Origin: Vitreimonas flagellata
GTDB taxonomy: Bacteria > Pseudomonadota > Alphaproteobacteria > Caulobacterales > Aquidulcibacteraceae
Direction: 5' to 3'
DNA: 64,000 bases
Assembly: GCF_004634425.1 (NCBI RefSeq)
Contig: NZ_SBJL01000005.1
Location: 228,172-292,171, forward strand
Shown: positions 25,513-35,627 of the stretch, piece after piece
How the letters are laid out: every line of letters begins with the position of its first letter
Numbering within the stretch: the stretch's first letter is position 1
Position numbers and translations under genes: made by a program
The notes under the pieces: generated by a model
The model's database searches: none
What the model saw: only the letters and a program-made list of their open reading frames with translations
What the model was told of the DNA's origin: nothing

Positions 25513-27147
25513 ATGACCTCCAAACCCTTCTGGACCAACCGCCGTTCCCTTCTCGTCGGCGCAGGCGGCCTGACCGCCGCCGCCTCGCTCGGCGCCTGCG
25601 GCAACACCCGCATCATCGGCTTCGACAAAACCACGCGCACGCTCGACATCTGCAATCAAGGCGAGCCGCTGTCGCTCGATCCTCACAAGGCCTCCGGCCA
25701 GTGGGAGAACAACATCATCGGCAATATGTTCGTCGGTCTCACCACCGAGAACGAAAAGGCCGAACCGATTCCCGGCATGGCCGAGCGCTGGGAAGTCAGC
25801 GAAGACGGCCGCACCTGGACCTTCTTCTTGCGCCAAGCGACCTGGTCCGATGGCGAACCGTGCGACGCGCACGATTTTGAGTTCGCCTATCGCCGCATTC
25901 TCGATCCCAACAATTTGGCCGAGTACGCCTCGATCCTGTATCCGATCAAGAACGCGGAAAAGGTGAACTCAGGCGAATTGCCGCCCGATCAAGTCGGCGT
26001 ACGCGCGCTCGACGACCTCACGCTCGAAATTCAGCTCGAACATCCGGCGCCGTATCTGCCGGAAATGCTGATGCACTACACGTCGTACCCGGTGCCCAAG
26101 CATATCGTGGAGCGCTACGGCGACGATTGGGTGCAGCCCAACCACATCGCCGTCAACGGCGCCTTCAAGCTCGTCAAATGGTGGTCGAACTATATCGTCC
26201 ACCTTGAGCGCAACCCGGCCTTCTTCGACGCCGAAAATGTCGCGATGGAAAATCTCTATTTCTACCCGGGCAACGATGTCAGCGCCTCCGCACGCAAAGT
26301 GATGAGCGGCGAGGCGGGCTGGTCGACGCGTTTCCCGTCCAACCAGGTTGAAGAATTGCGGCGTGCGCTGCCAGGTTTCGTGCGCGTCGCGCCATACCTC
26401 ACGTGCAATTATTTCTCGTTCAACATGACGAAGCCGCCCTTCAACGACATGCGCGTGCGCCAAGCCCTATCGATGGCCTACGATCGCGATTGGGTCGCGA
26501 ACAATATCTATCGCACGGGCGAGCAGGCGGCTTACAAATTCGTCCCGCCCGGTATCGCCAATTATCCCGGCACGGCGCGCTATCGTTGGGCCGATCAGCC
26601 GATCGAGCAACGCCGCGAAGAAGCGCGTCGCTTACTCACTGCCGCCGGTTACGGTCCCAACAATCCGCTGCGCTTCGAATTCTCGCACCGTAACACCAGC
26701 GACAACCCGCGCGTCGCCGTCATCGTGCAAAGCAATTGGCGCGAGATCGCGCCTTGGGTGACGGTGGAGCTGCGCGGCACGGAAACGCAGGTGCATTACG
26801 CCAATCTGCGCGCCAAGAATTTCGACGTCGGCGACGGCGGCTGGATCGCCGATTACAACGACGCGAAAATCTATCTCTATTTGCTCGAGACCCGCACCGG
26901 CTATCAGAACTACCCCGGCTATTCGAACCCGGAATATGACCGCCTCGTGCACTCATCCGATTTCGAGATGGATGCGGCGCGCCGTGGCGAGATCATGTCG
27001 CAAGCTGAGCAGCTCGCTCTCGATGAAGCGCCCATCTGCATGAGCGTCTTCATCAATTCGACCAATCTCGTGCACCCCGATCTCACCGGCTACGAAGACA
27101 ATCTCGGCGACTACCACCGCGCCCGCTGGTTTGGGATTCGCACTTGA
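25513..27147 (+). CDS. oppA: Peptide-binding lipoprotein (SBP_bac_5), OppA-type
   Basis: A 544-residue solute-binding protein of the oligopeptide class. The signal peptide starts NRRSLLVGAGG with a twin-arginine-like pair and ends with the lipobox LGAC (Cys 29), so it is likely a lipoprotein. LDICNQGEPLSLDPHKASGQ and the WEVSEDGRTWTFFLR motif are typical of SBP family 5. Placement after the permeases rather than before them, and the missing ATPases, are unusual. It ends before a long hairpin and converges with oligopeptidase B. Confidence 0.93.
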   Translation: MTSKPFWTNRRSLLVGAGGLTAAASLGACGNTRIIGFDKTTRTLDICNQGEPLSLDPHKASGQWENNIIGNMFVGLTTENEKAEPIPGMAERWEVSEDGRTWTFFLRQATWSDGEPCDAHDFEFAYRRILDPNNLAEYASILYPIKNAEKVNSGELPPDQVGVRALDDLTLEIQLEHPAPYLPEMLMHYTSYPVPKHIVERYGDDWVQPNHIAVNGAFKLVKWWSNYIVHLERNPAFFDAENVAMENLYFYPGNDVSASARKVMSGEAGWSTRFPSNQVEELRRALPGFVRVAPYLTCNYFSFNMTKPPFNDMRVRQALSMAYDRDWVANNIYRTGEQAAYKFVPPGIANYPGTARYRWADQPIEQRREEARRLLTAAGYGPNNPLRFEFSHRNTSDNPRVAVIVQSNWREIAPWVTVELRGTETQVHYANLRAKNFDVGDGGWIADYNDAKIYLYLLETRTGYQNYPGYSNPEYDRLVHSSDFEMDAARRGEIMSQAEQLALDEAPICMSVFINSTNLVHPDLTGYEDNLGDYHRARWFGIRT

Positions 27148-27150
27148 TTT

Positions 27151-27179
27151 CGGCCCGTCGGCGCCTCGCCGACGGGCCG
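27151..27179. terminator. Hairpin between converging genes
   Basis: A 13-bp perfect stem (CGGCCCGTCGGCG and complement) with a CCT loop lies between the oppA stop and the oligopeptidase stop. No T-tract is present on either side, so termination is likely but not certain. Confidence 0.6.
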
Positions 27180-27184
27180 ACGCA

Positions 27185-29386
27185 TCAAGCTGGCTGTTCC
27201 ATCACCGGCGGTGGAAACGGCCCGCCAGCTTCTTCCGCGCCAATCGCCTTGATCGCGAAAGCGTAATCGTGTGCGAGCTCACGCAGGAACTCGAAGCGGC
27301 CCGCCGAGCCTGCGTGGCCTGCGCCCATGTTCATCTTCAGCAAAACAGGCCGGCCGCTCGTCGTGTGCGGGCGTAGCTTCGCCACCCACTTCATCGGCTC
27401 CCAATAAGTGACGCGCGGATCGGTCAGACCGCCCGTCGCCAGCACGGCCGGGTAGGGCTTCTGCGTCACGTTCGTGTAAGGGCAATACGAGGCGATGTAA
27501 TCATACGCCTCCACGCTCTCCAGCGGATTGCCCCATTCGGGCCATTCCGGCGGCGTCAGCGGCAGCGAAGTGTCGCTCATCGTGTTGACGACATCCACGA
27601 ACGGCACGCCGCCAATCACGCCCGCCCACAGATCAGGCCGTAGATTGTTGATGGCGCCCATCAGCAGGCCGCCGGCCGAGCGGCCCTCGCACACAATGTT
27701 GCCCGCGCGTCCATAGCCGCGCGAAATCAGCTCTTCCGCGCACGATACGAAATCCGTGAACGTGTTGCGCTTGGTGAAGCGACGACCATCCTGGAACCAG
27801 CCGAAGCCCATTTCCGAACCGCCCCGCACGTGCGCGATCGCATAGACCCAACCACGATCGACCAAGCTGAAGCGTCGGATCGAGAAATCCGCGTCCATCG
27901 AAATGCCGTACGAGCCATAGCCGTAGAGATAAAGCGGGGCCGAGCCGTCGAGCGGCGTGCCGCGCTTCATCAGCACCGTGATCGGCACGCGTTTGCCGTC
28001 GCTGGCCGTGGCGAAGAAGCGGCGTGCTTCGTACGCAGCCGGATCGTGGCCGCTCGGAATTTCCTGCGTCTTGCGCAGCACGCGCGTGCGTGCTGCCAGA
28101 TCGTAATCGTACGTTTGCAGCGGCGTCGTCGGTGAATCATAGACGAAGCGCTGGTTGGTGGTGTCGAACTCATAGCCGCCGACGAGTTCGAGATTGTAAG
28201 CCTCTTCCTCCATCGCGATCGTGTGTTCTTCACCGGCGCGATGGCGCACAACGATACGCGGTAGCGCGTTGATACGTTCGGCGCGGACGAGATAATCCTT
28301 CGTCGCGCCTAGGCCCAGAATGTAGCGGCCTTCCTGATGCGCGATGAAGTCACGCCATTGCGCGCGCGCCGTGCGGCCGGGCTCGGCGATCATCACTTTG
28401 AAATCGACTGCGCCATCGGCGTTGGTCAGTACGTACCAGCGGCCATTCCAATGCGTCGGCGTATAGAGCAGGTCCTCTTCGCGCGCGGCGAACAAAGTCG
28501 GCGCCGCTGTCGGGTCCGAGGCCGGGATCGTGTAGATTTCCGATTGGCTGCCATTGCCGGCATAGAGCACGATGAATTCGTGGCTCTCGGTGTTGCCGAC
28601 GCTCAGGAAAAAGCCGTCATCCGGCTCGTCATACACAAGCGTATCTTCGCCGCCGCGCGCAGGGCGGCGGAAGATGCGCGCGGGGCGCCCGTTATCATCG
28701 CGGAAGGTCCAGAAGATAAATTGCGAATCCGGCGACCAGCTGAAATCGCCGGTGCAATTGGCGATCGGATTGGCGAGCGTGTCGCCCGTGGCTAGGTCCT
28801 TTACGAAGATCGTGTAGATTTCTGAGCCTTGCTCATCGACCGCGTACGCATAGAGCGCGTGATCCGGTGAGTGCGCGCCGGCGATCACTTTGTAGAACGT
28901 CTTGCCGCGCGCTTGCTCCTCGACGTTGATCAGCACCTGCTCCGGGCCTTCTTGGCCGCGTGGCTTACGCGCATGGATCGGGTGCTGCGCGCCCGTCTCG
29001 AAGCGGCGATAATATTCCCACGGACCATCCGCGGCCGGCACGGTGGAATCGTCTTCCTTCACGCGCCCGCGCATCTCTTGATAGAGCCGCTCCTGCAGCG
29101 CCGCCGTCGGCGCCATCACCTGCTCGCGATACGCGTTCTCGGCATCGAGATGCTCGCGAATGTCGGCGCGCAGCAGAGAAGGATCGCGCATCACCTCCTG
29201 CCAATTGTCGTCCTTCATCCAGGCGTAATCATCGGTGCGCACGCGCCCCAATTGTTCGATGCGCTTGGGGTCGCGACGGGCGATCGGTGGTGTGAGGCTC
29301 ATTGCGGCATCCGTGGTTGCGCAAGCGGGGAGGAGGGCGAGGGCCGGTAGAGCGGCGCTGGCTTGGAGGAGTTCACGTCTATTCAT
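27185..29386 (-). CDS. ptrB: Oligopeptidase B, exported (S9A prolyl oligopeptidase family)
   Basis: A 733-residue serine peptidase of family S9A. The N-terminus MNRRELLQASAALPALALLPAC has a twin-arginine-like start and a lipobox (LPAC, Cys 22), suggesting an envelope lipoprotein, unlike the cytosolic E. coli enzyme. A beta-propeller (residues 80-430) precedes the alpha/beta-hydrolase part. The triad is Ser in CEGRSAGGLL, Asp in GGLTDPRVTYWEP and His in MGAGHAGSAGR. LIKE OppBCA next to it, it acts on peptides (cleaving after Arg or Lys); an uptake and degradation role together is plausible. Confidence 0.93.
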   Translation of the reverse strand: MNRRELLQASAALPALALLPACATTDAAMSLTPPIARRDPKRIEQLGRVRTDDYAWMKDDNWQEVMRDPSLLRADIREHLDAENAYREQVMAPTAALQERLYQEMRGRVKEDDSTVPAADGPWEYYRRFETGAQHPIHARKPRGQEGPEQVLINVEEQARGKTFYKVIAGAHSPDHALYAYAVDEQGSEIYTIFVKDLATGDTLANPIANCTGDFSWSPDSQFIFWTFRDDNGRPARIFRRPARGGEDTLVYDEPDDGFFLSVGNTESHEFIVLYAGNGSQSEIYTIPASDPTAAPTLFAAREEDLLYTPTHWNGRWYVLTNADGAVDFKVMIAEPGRTARAQWRDFIAHQEGRYILGLGATKDYLVRAERINALPRIVVRHRAGEEHTIAMEEEAYNLELVGGYEFDTTNQRFVYDSPTTPLQTYDYDLAARTRVLRKTQEIPSGHDPAAYEARRFFATASDGKRVPITVLMKRGTPLDGSAPLYLYGYGSYGISMDADFSIRRFSLVDRGWVYAIAHVRGGSEMGFGWFQDGRRFTKRNTFTDFVSCAEELISRGYGRAGNIVCEGRSAGGLLMGAINNLRPDLWAGVIGGVPFVDVVNTMSDTSLPLTPPEWPEWGNPLESVEAYDYIASYCPYTNVTQKPYPAVLATGGLTDPRVTYWEPMKWVAKLRPHTTSGRPVLLKMNMGAGHAGSAGRFEFLRELAHDYAFAIKAIGAEEAGGPFPPPVMEQPA

Positions 29387-29427
29387 GTCCGCCAGTTCGG
29401 GGAAGCCCGGCGGCGGCGTCAAGAATA

Positions 29428-30258
29428 TTACGACAGACGCAACAGCAACGCTGTCGCATCATCGCTTTTCTTGAAGCGCGGATGCAGCGTCCCGCCCGAA
29501 TCTTGAGCTTCGATCTCGCGCAACTCACGCCCAAGTTCCTGCAGGCCCTTGTCCAATGCGGCACGCACCAGGCCGGCGGCGTCATAAGCGCCATATTGAT
29601 CCGTCAGCGCCGCAAACCCGTCCGTCATCAACAGCACATGCGCTGGCCGTGCGAGCTTGAACGACCACGCCCGCGCATGATCGGCGCACTTTGGATCGAT
29701 CCCGAAGGTCCAATGCGCGCCATCTTGGTTGAGCGCCGCGCGACCACGTCGCAGCATCTCAATCGTCGCCGTGCGCTCCAGCAACGGCTTGTCCGCGTCC
29801 GTCTGCTGCGCCGCCGCACGCGTCTCAGCCTCGCGGCCCGCCGTTGGCCCGCCCGCACTTTGCACACCGCCATCGGCGTCCAACGCAAAGACCCGACTAT
29901 CGCCAAGATCGATGCCGGCGACGCCATCGGCGGCTTCTTCAACCATCAACAGCGACGAAATCGGCGATTGCCACCGCTCAAACGCGCGCCCAGTGAGCAA
30001 TGCCGTGAACGCAGTCTTGGCCGCCACGCTCGCTCCACGCACGGCGTCACGCATGTCGCCTGCGTCAGCCGCATACAATCGCGCGTTCGCGAAATGCGCG
30101 ATCCAACTCGCGTCCGACTTCCAACCCGTCAGCGGTTCGCCGTGCAAATCCGTCGCGCCGTCCAGCACCCAAGCGCGAGCACCCAGGAAGCCGCACGCAT
30201 CATCGTTCTGCTTCGCACGATCGCCCGCGAGCGAGATGCTTTCGACGAAGGTCAGCAT
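29428..30258 (-). CDS. PP2C-family protein phosphatase
   Basis: A 276-residue serine/threonine phosphatase of the PPM/PP2C fold. Metal-binding Asp residues are in NDDACG and VLDGATD at the N-terminus and in LMTDGF and KSDDATALL near the C-terminus; GDSRVF is a third motif. No transmembrane segment or regulatory domain is present. It starts at the end of the MaoC gene (TGATG overlap). The target protein is unknown. Confidence 0.85.
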   Translation of the reverse strand: MLTFVESISLAGDRAKQNDDACGFLGARAWVLDGATDLHGEPLTGWKSDASWIAHFANARLYAADAGDMRDAVRGASVAAKTAFTALLTGRAFERWQSPISSLLMVEEAADGVAGIDLGDSRVFALDADGGVQSAGGPTAGREAETRAAAQQTDADKPLLERTATIEMLRRGRAALNQDGAHWTFGIDPKCADHARAWSFKLARPAHVLLMTDGFAALTDQYGAYDAAGLVRAALDKGLQELGRELREIEAQDSGGTLHPRFKKSDDATALLLRLS

Positions 30259-30707
30259 CAGCCGGGATAGAGCAGCGAGACCGTTTCCGCGACGCAGGCC
30301 GGGCGCTCCTGGCCTTCAACCTCGATCGTGCATTGATTGATCAGCTGATAAGCGCCCGCGCGCATCTCGCAAGCCTCAAGCTTCACGCGCATGCGCACCC
30401 GCGCGCCCACCGGCACCATGTTGGTAAAGCGCACCTTGTTGCACCCGTAATTGATGCCGCGGCTGACGCCCGTGTAGGTCACGATGTTCTTGGCCAAGAG
30501 CGGCACCAGCGACAGCACCAGATAGCCGTGCGCGATCGGCGAGCCCAATTCCTTGGTCGCCCGCTCGACGTCCACGTGGATCCATTGGTGGTCGCCCGTC
30601 GCGTCCGCGAAACGATTGACCCGGTCCTGGGTGATCTCCAGCCATTCCGACACGCCCAATTCCTGGCCCACCAGGCTCGGCAATTCCGACAACGCCACTT
30701 CGCGCAT
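30258..30707 (-). CDS. MaoC family (R)-specific enoyl-CoA hydratase-like protein
   Basis: A 149-residue single hot-dog domain. [14 protein letters not shown] (Asp and His of hydratase 2 motif) and [11 protein letters not shown] are the catalytic segments of the MaoC/PhaJ family, which add water to trans-2-enoyl-CoA with R stereochemistry. [10 protein letters not shown] is an ordinary beta strand. It is the first gene of a small operon with the PP2C phosphatase (1-base overlap, TGATG); the pairing has no obvious sense. Divergent from purL. Confidence 0.9.
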   Translation of the reverse strand: MREVALSELPSLVGQELGVSEWLEITQDRVNRFADATGDHQWIHVDVERATKELGSPIAHGYLVLSLVPLLAKNIVTYTGVSRGINYGCNKVRFTNMVPVGARVRMRVKLEACEMRAGAYQLINQCTIEVEGQERPACVAETVSLLYPG

Positions 30708-30875
30708 GAGTTCGTCTCCTCGTCGCCGCGATGGGTAAAGCCGGGGGGCGGGCTTGTCGAGTTGCCGTCACGTTCTCCTGGACGCGGTGTGCAGCTTCTG
30801 TCGCAGCCGCCTTTGCCCCATAGGCCAAGCGCCCCAATTGCCCCCCATCGCGACACAGGTTATCCGCTGCTTCCC

Positions 30876-33107
30876 ATGTCCCTAGACCCGCTCGCGCCAG
30901 GAACACTGGCCCTCGCCGAAGAATTCGGTCTCTCCCGCGACGAATATGACCTCGTCCTGGAAAAGCTCGGCCGCATCCCGAACGTCACCGAACTCGGCAT
31001 CTTCTCGGTGATGTGGAGCGAGCATTGCTCCTACAAATCCACGCGCGTGCATTTGGCGAAATTCCCGACCAAGGCGCCGCACGTAATTTACGGGCCCGGC
31101 GAGAACGCGGGCGCCATCGACATCGGCGAGGGGCTGGCCGCCATCTTCAAGATGGAGAGCCACAACCACCCAAGCTTCATTGAACCGTTCCAGGGCGCGG
31201 CCACCGGCGTTGGCGGTATCCTGCGCGACGTGTTCACGATGGGCGCGCGCCCGGTTGCTATCATGAACGCATTGCGCTTCGGCGAGCCGGATCATCCGAA
31301 GACGCGCAAGCTCGTCGACGGCGTCGTCAGCGGCATCAGCTTTTACGGCAATTGCGTCGGCGTGCCGACTGTTGGCGGCGAGACCAATTTCGACGCCCGC
31401 TACAACGGCAACATTCTGGTCAACGTGTTCTGCCTCGGTATCGCCGATAAGAACAAGATTTTCACCAGCGCCGCCAAGGGCGCGAACAATCCTGTCGTCT
31501 ATGTCGGCGCCAAGACCGGCCGCGATGGCATTCACGGCGCGACGATGGCGAGCGCTGAATTCGTTGAAGGCGAGGACGGCCTGCGCCCCACCGTGCAAGT
31601 CGGCGATCCCTTCCTCGAAAAGCTGCTCATTGAAGCGTGCCTCGAATTGATGGCGACGGACGCCATCATCGGCATCCAAGACATGGGCGCCGCCGGCCTC
31701 ACGTCGTCATCCGTTGAAATGGCCTCCAAAGGCGAAGCCGGCATCTTGCTCGATCTCGACCAAGTGCCAGCGCGCGAAGAGGGCATGACGCCGTACGAAT
31801 TCATGCTCTCGGAAAGCCAAGAGCGCATGTTGATGACGTTGAAGCCCGGCCGCGAAGCCGAAGCCAAAGCGATCTTCGAGAAATGGGGCTTGGACGCGGC
31901 CGTCATCGGCCACACCACCGACACCGGCAATCTCACGCTCCGTTGGCACGGCCAGATCGTCTGCGATATTCCGCTCGGGCCACTCGCCGACGAAGCGCCG
32001 AAATATGAGCGCCCGTATGTGCAGCCGCTTAAGGCCATCCCGCTTACTGAAGGCGAACAGAAGCGCCTCTCGGAAGATTATCCGGGCTTCGCGTCGTCGT
32101 TGTCATCGCTGCTCTCGCAACCGGATCAAGCCTCGAAGCGCTGGATTTGGGAGCAATACGACCGCCACGTCCAAGGCGACACATTGGCCGATAGCGGTAG
32201 CGACGCCGCCATCGTGCGCCTCTACGGCTCGCGCCGCGCGCTCGCCATGACGTGCGATGTCACGCCCCGCTACGTGGAAGCCGACGCGTACGAAGGCGGC
32301 AAGCAAGCCGTCGCCGAGGCCTGGCGCAATCTCAGCGCCGTCGGCGCGCGCCCGCTCGCCGTCACCGACAATCTCAATTTCGGCAATCCGCAGCGCCCCG
32401 AAATCATGGGCCAGATCGTGCACGCGATCGAAGGCATGGCCGAAGCCTGCCGCGAGCTTTCGTTCCCGGTGATCAGCGGCAACGTCTCGCTTTATAACGA
32501 GACCAACGGCCAAGCCATTTTGCCGACGCCCGCGATCGGCGGCGTCGGCATCATCGACAATCTCGAACGCCGCGCCACCGCCGATGCGCTGAAAGCTGGC
32601 GACACGCTCGTTCTGATCGGCGAAACGCACGGCCATCTCGGCCAATCGATCTACGCACGCGATCTCTTCAAGCTCGGCGGGGCCGCGCCACGCGTCGATC
32701 TCGCGCTGGAAAAGAAGAACGGCGATTTCGTTCGCGGCTTGATCGCGGATGGCACAGTCCGCGCCGCGCACGATCTCTCCGACGGCGGCGTCGCACTCGC
32801 GGCCGCTGAAATGGCGCTCGGCGCCGACGTCGGCGTGCAGCTCGGCTACCAGGGCGATCTCACCGACGCGCAATTCCTCTTCGCCGAGGATCAAGCGCGC
32901 TATCTGATCGCGCTGCCCTCGCAGAAGATCGACGATCTCGACCGCCGCGCGCGTGCGGCGGGCGTCGAATATCTCATCGTCGGCGAAGCTGGCGGGCGCG
33001 AGATTTCCTATCTCGGTTCAAGCGGCCAACGCGAACACGTCAACATCGCCGAACTCCGCCACGCCCACGAAAGCTGGCTGCCCACCTATATGAAGAAGGC
33101 GCACTAA
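30876..33107 (+). CDS. purL: Phosphoribosylformylglycinamidine synthase subunit PurL
   Basis: A 743-residue small-type PurL, which in a complex with PurQ and PurS makes FGAM in purine synthesis. The size is that of Gram-positive and alphaproteobacterial enzymes, about half of the fused E. coli protein. Clear motifs are [17 protein letters not shown] at the start, ESHNHPSF (ATP-Mg site), [17 protein letters not shown] and the second-half [11 protein letters not shown] with [12 protein letters not shown]. The ATG at 30876 gives the standard N-terminus. PurQ and PurS are not in the window. Confidence 0.97.
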   Translation: MSLDPLAPGTLALAEEFGLSRDEYDLVLEKLGRIPNVTELGIFSVMWSEHCSYKSTRVHLAKFPTKAPHVIYGPGENAGAIDIGEGLAAIFKMESHNHPSFIEPFQGAATGVGGILRDVFTMGARPVAIMNALRFGEPDHPKTRKLVDGVVSGISFYGNCVGVPTVGGETNFDARYNGNILVNVFCLGIADKNKIFTSAAKGANNPVVYVGAKTGRDGIHGATMASAEFVEGEDGLRPTVQVGDPFLEKLLIEACLELMATDAIIGIQDMGAAGLTSSSVEMASKGEAGILLDLDQVPAREEGMTPYEFMLSESQERMLMTLKPGREAEAKAIFEKWGLDAAVIGHTTDTGNLTLRWHGQIVCDIPLGPLADEAPKYERPYVQPLKAIPLTEGEQKRLSEDYPGFASSLSSLLSQPDQASKRWIWEQYDRHVQGDTLADSGSDAAIVRLYGSRRALAMTCDVTPRYVEADAYEGGKQAVAEAWRNLSAVGARPLAVTDNLNFGNPQRPEIMGQIVHAIEGMAEACRELSFPVISGNVSLYNETNGQAILPTPAIGGVGIIDNLERRATADALKAGDTLVLIGETHGHLGQSIYARDLFKLGGAAPRVDLALEKKNGDFVRGLIADGTVRAAHDLSDGGVALAAAEMALGADVGVQLGYQGDLTDAQFLFAEDQARYLIALPSQKIDDLDRRARAAGVEYLIVGEAGGREISYLGSSGQREHVNIAELRHAHESWLPTYMKKAH

Positions 33108-33120
33108 GCTCTATCCTCAT

Positions 33121-33140
33121 CCTCCCCGCATGCGGGGAGG
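33121..33140. repeat. Palindromic repeat, single hairpin
   Basis: A 20-bp perfect palindrome, CCTCCCCGCA then TGCGGGGAGG, 14 bases after the purL stop. It belongs to the same GC-rich family as the composite repeats at 6944, 36943 and 40132 but lacks their second hairpin. The following AGG extends its right arm into the ribosome site of the next gene. Confidence 0.75.
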
Positions 33141-33149
33141 AGGTGTGCG

Positions 33150-33506
33150 TTGGCCTATCACCATCGCCTGCAATCACGAGGGCTCGGGCGGAGATTGGCC
33201 CTCGCCGATTTCGCCGCGCTTGGATTGGAGATTGTTGAGCACGATGGCCGGCCAGCGGCACGCACGGCGGCGGGCTTTGATATTCACGAAGCGGACGAAT
33301 GGTTCGCCGAGCGCCTGAGCGAACCCCAGGTCGTCGCATTGGTGCAGATTGCCGAACGTCTGGACGCGGACGTTATCGGCGACGAGGGCGAGGTTTGCAG
33401 CGTTGTGAATGGCGCGCTCGTCGAGCGTAATTCGACCAAAGCGCAGTCGCCGCGCTCACTCTGGTTGCAACGCAATCGCTGGGCCATCATCTATGCATCG
33501 ATCTAG
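33150..33506 (+). CDS. Hypothetical protein
   Basis: A 118-residue protein with no recognised family. It contains LALADFAALGLEIVEHDG and AERLDADVIGDEGEVC, looking like a soluble alpha/beta domain. The start TTG at 33150 has GGGAGGAGG six bases upstream, part of which comes from the palindromic repeat at 33121-33140. The Trp-rich end (RSLWLQRNRWAIIYASI) is unusual. A different start would need a weaker site. Confidence 0.6.
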   Translation: MAYHHRLQSRGLGRRLALADFAALGLEIVEHDGRPAARTAAGFDIHEADEWFAERLSEPQVVALVQIAERLDADVIGDEGEVCSVVNGALVERNSTKAQSPRSLWLQRNRWAIIYASI

Positions 33507-33565
33507 GCGGTGATATTGCTTGTCGCCTTGCTTCGCCGCTGGCCGCTTTTTTAGTCGAGAGACGC

Positions 33566-34951
33566 ATGCCCCAATACGACTACGATCTCATCGTCATCGG
33601 CGCGGGCTCAGGGGGCGTGCGGGCGGCGCGGCTTGCTTCCAAGAGCGGCGCAAAGGTCGCCATCATCGAGCAGGTGCAGGTGGGCGGCACGTGCGTGTTG
33701 CGCGGCTGCGTGCCGAAAAAATTCCTCGTCTATGCGTCGGAATATAGCCAGGCCTTCCGCGACGCCAAAGGCTTCGGCTGGACCGTCGATTGGGCGCGCT
33801 TCGATTGGCCGACGCTCCGCGACACCGTGCAAACGGAAGTGAACCGGCTCTCCGGCATCTACATCAAAAATCTCGACGCCGCCGGCGTGCGCATCATCGA
33901 AGATCGCGCCGTGCTCACCGACGCGCACACGATCCGCCTCACGCGCGAAGGCCGCTACCTCAGCGCCGAACGCATTCTCGTCGCAACCGGCGGCCACACC
34001 TATCGCCCCGAGGAAACGCCCGGCCAAGAACTCGGCATCACCTCCACCGACGCTTTCCTGCTCGACGAATTGCCCGCAAGCATCGTCATCGCCGGCGGCG
34101 GGTTCATCGCGCTTGAGTTCGCCAACATCTTCGCAAACCTCGGCGTCGAAACCACCATTGTCTATCGCGGCGAGCGTTTGCTGCGTGGCTTCGATCATGA
34201 CGTGCGCATGCACGTGCAAGCCGATTACGAACGCTCCGGCGTCAAAGTGATCTGCGGCTCCACAATCAGCGAAATCGCCGCCCTCAGCGGCAATCGCAAG
34301 CTCGTCACGCTCTCGAACACGATGCGGCTGGAAGCCGATCAAGTGATGTGGGCGGTGGGACGCACGCCGAACACGCATGGGCTCGGCCTTGAAGCCGCTG
34401 GCGTGAAACTCAGCGAACGCGGCGCGGTGATCGTCGATGAATATTCGCGCTCCAGCACGCCTTCGATCTGGGCGGTGGGCGACGTGACCGACCGCATCAA
34501 TCTCACGCCCGTCGCCATCCGCGAGGCGGTGGCGTTCGTGGAAACCGAGTTTCACCAACGCCCGACCAAGTTCGAGCACAAGGATGTGGCGAGCGCCGTG
34601 TTCTCAAGCCCGCCCGTCGGCGCCGTGGGCTTAAGCGAGCAAGACGCGCGCATGAAAGGCCACAAGCTCAAGATTTTCCGCACTGTGTTTCGGCCGATGA
34701 AAAACATCCTCGCCGGCAATGAGCAGCGCGTGATGATGAAGCTGGTGGTCGACGCGAAAACCGATTGCGTGCTGGGTGTGCATATCGCGGGCGTCGATGC
34801 GCCGGAGATGATTCAGCTCGCCGCCATCGCCGTCAAAGCCGGCCTCACCAAAGCGCAATGGGATATGACCTGCGCCGTCCATCCTACCGCCGCCGAAGAA
34901 CTCGTCCTCATGGGCGAACCCGTCAGCCACGACAACGAAGCGCCAGCTTGA
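33566..34951 (+). CDS. gor: Glutathione-disulfide reductase
   Basis: A 461-residue FAD/NADPH disulfide reductase that keeps glutathione reduced. FAD-binding GAGSGGVRAARLAS is at residues 12-25, the redox-active disulfide is C43-VLRG-C48 (GGTCVLRGCVPKK), the NADPH site is GGGFIALEFANIFANLG, and HPTAAEELV near the C-terminus provides the conserved His of the dimer partner. Features match Gor rather than lipoamide dehydrogenase (short insertion, no LYS-type). The 3' end overlaps the next frame by 4 bases. Confidence 0.95.
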   Translation: MPQYDYDLIVIGAGSGGVRAARLASKSGAKVAIIEQVQVGGTCVLRGCVPKKFLVYASEYSQAFRDAKGFGWTVDWARFDWPTLRDTVQTEVNRLSGIYIKNLDAAGVRIIEDRAVLTDAHTIRLTREGRYLSAERILVATGGHTYRPEETPGQELGITSTDAFLLDELPASIVIAGGGFIALEFANIFANLGVETTIVYRGERLLRGFDHDVRMHVQADYERSGVKVICGSTISEIAALSGNRKLVTLSNTMRLEADQVMWAVGRTPNTHGLGLEAAGVKLSERGAVIVDEYSRSSTPSIWAVGDVTDRINLTPVAIREAVAFVETEFHQRPTKFEHKDVASAVFSSPPVGAVGLSEQDARMKGHKLKIFRTVFRPMKNILAGNEQRVMMKLVVDAKTDCVLGVHIAGVDAPEMIQLAAIAVKAGLTKAQWDMTCAVHPTAAEELVLMGEPVSHDNEAPA

Positions 34952-35627
34952 ACGAAGACAATAGCCTCCGTTGGGAGCCCGAGAGTCTAGTTCCTGAGGA
35001 GCTGGAAGAGCGCGTCCGAATCTACCCCTCTGGTCGTGGCGGCGTCACGATATTCAGAGGGGGAACTCTGTTGTTCGTATTCCCAATGGGGACGCCATAG
35101 ATGAGGCGCGGCTCCTTATGGACGAAGCGCGCCGCATCCTCAGCTTTCACGTCGTTCCCATGAAGGACGCAGGCTACTTGGTCGGCTTTAACAAAGCCGT
35201 AGCTGTGTACGTTAGTCAGGAAGAGTTTCGCAGCCGACAAGTAGAGATCGAACGTCGTATCGGCGACCTGGTATTTGCTGGCGAGAAGTTTGAGATGGCC
35301 GCCAACGCTGACATGGGGCACGGCCTGATAGGCGTGTACGCGCGCCGGAAGTTGCACCGCGACGCGTCTCTTCGACTTTTACAAGCGCGTTTAGTCAGCC
35401 CGCCCCCGCAACAATCCAATAAAACCAAGCTTCTCCACACACGCATCGCCGGTTTGTGCATCGTTCACTTGATCCAAATTTACCGAAAACTAACCATCCC
35501 CGCCGACCGTCCGGCGTTCGGAAACGGATTAAGTGAAGAGGGGCCAGAATATGCCCGCGCGTTTGGTTTCAGTGATCAACATGAAGGGCGGCGTGGGCAA
35601 ATCCACGACGACGGTCTCGCTCGCTGA
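34948..35627 (+). pseudogene. Hypothetical gene broken by a frameshift in a G-run
   Basis: A frame starting at TTG 34948 (overlapping the gor stop by 4 bases) reads as protein up to GRGGVTIFRGG and then ends at 35100. One base shift at the run GGGGG (35059-35063) continues it as NSVVRIPNGDAIDEARLLMDEARRILSFHV and on to 35627, which overlaps the parA start. The part from 35118 to 35627 forms an open reading frame of 169 codons on its own. The join by one missing G looks natural because both halves look coding and lie at the run. The last 80 codons, with low similarity to protein, may be run-on into the parA promoter. No function recognised. Confidence 0.5.

Noticed and set aside
30333..30875. 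Long upstream extension of purL
   Set aside because: The purL family N-terminus begins at 30876, and the extension overlaps the MaoC gene in antisense.
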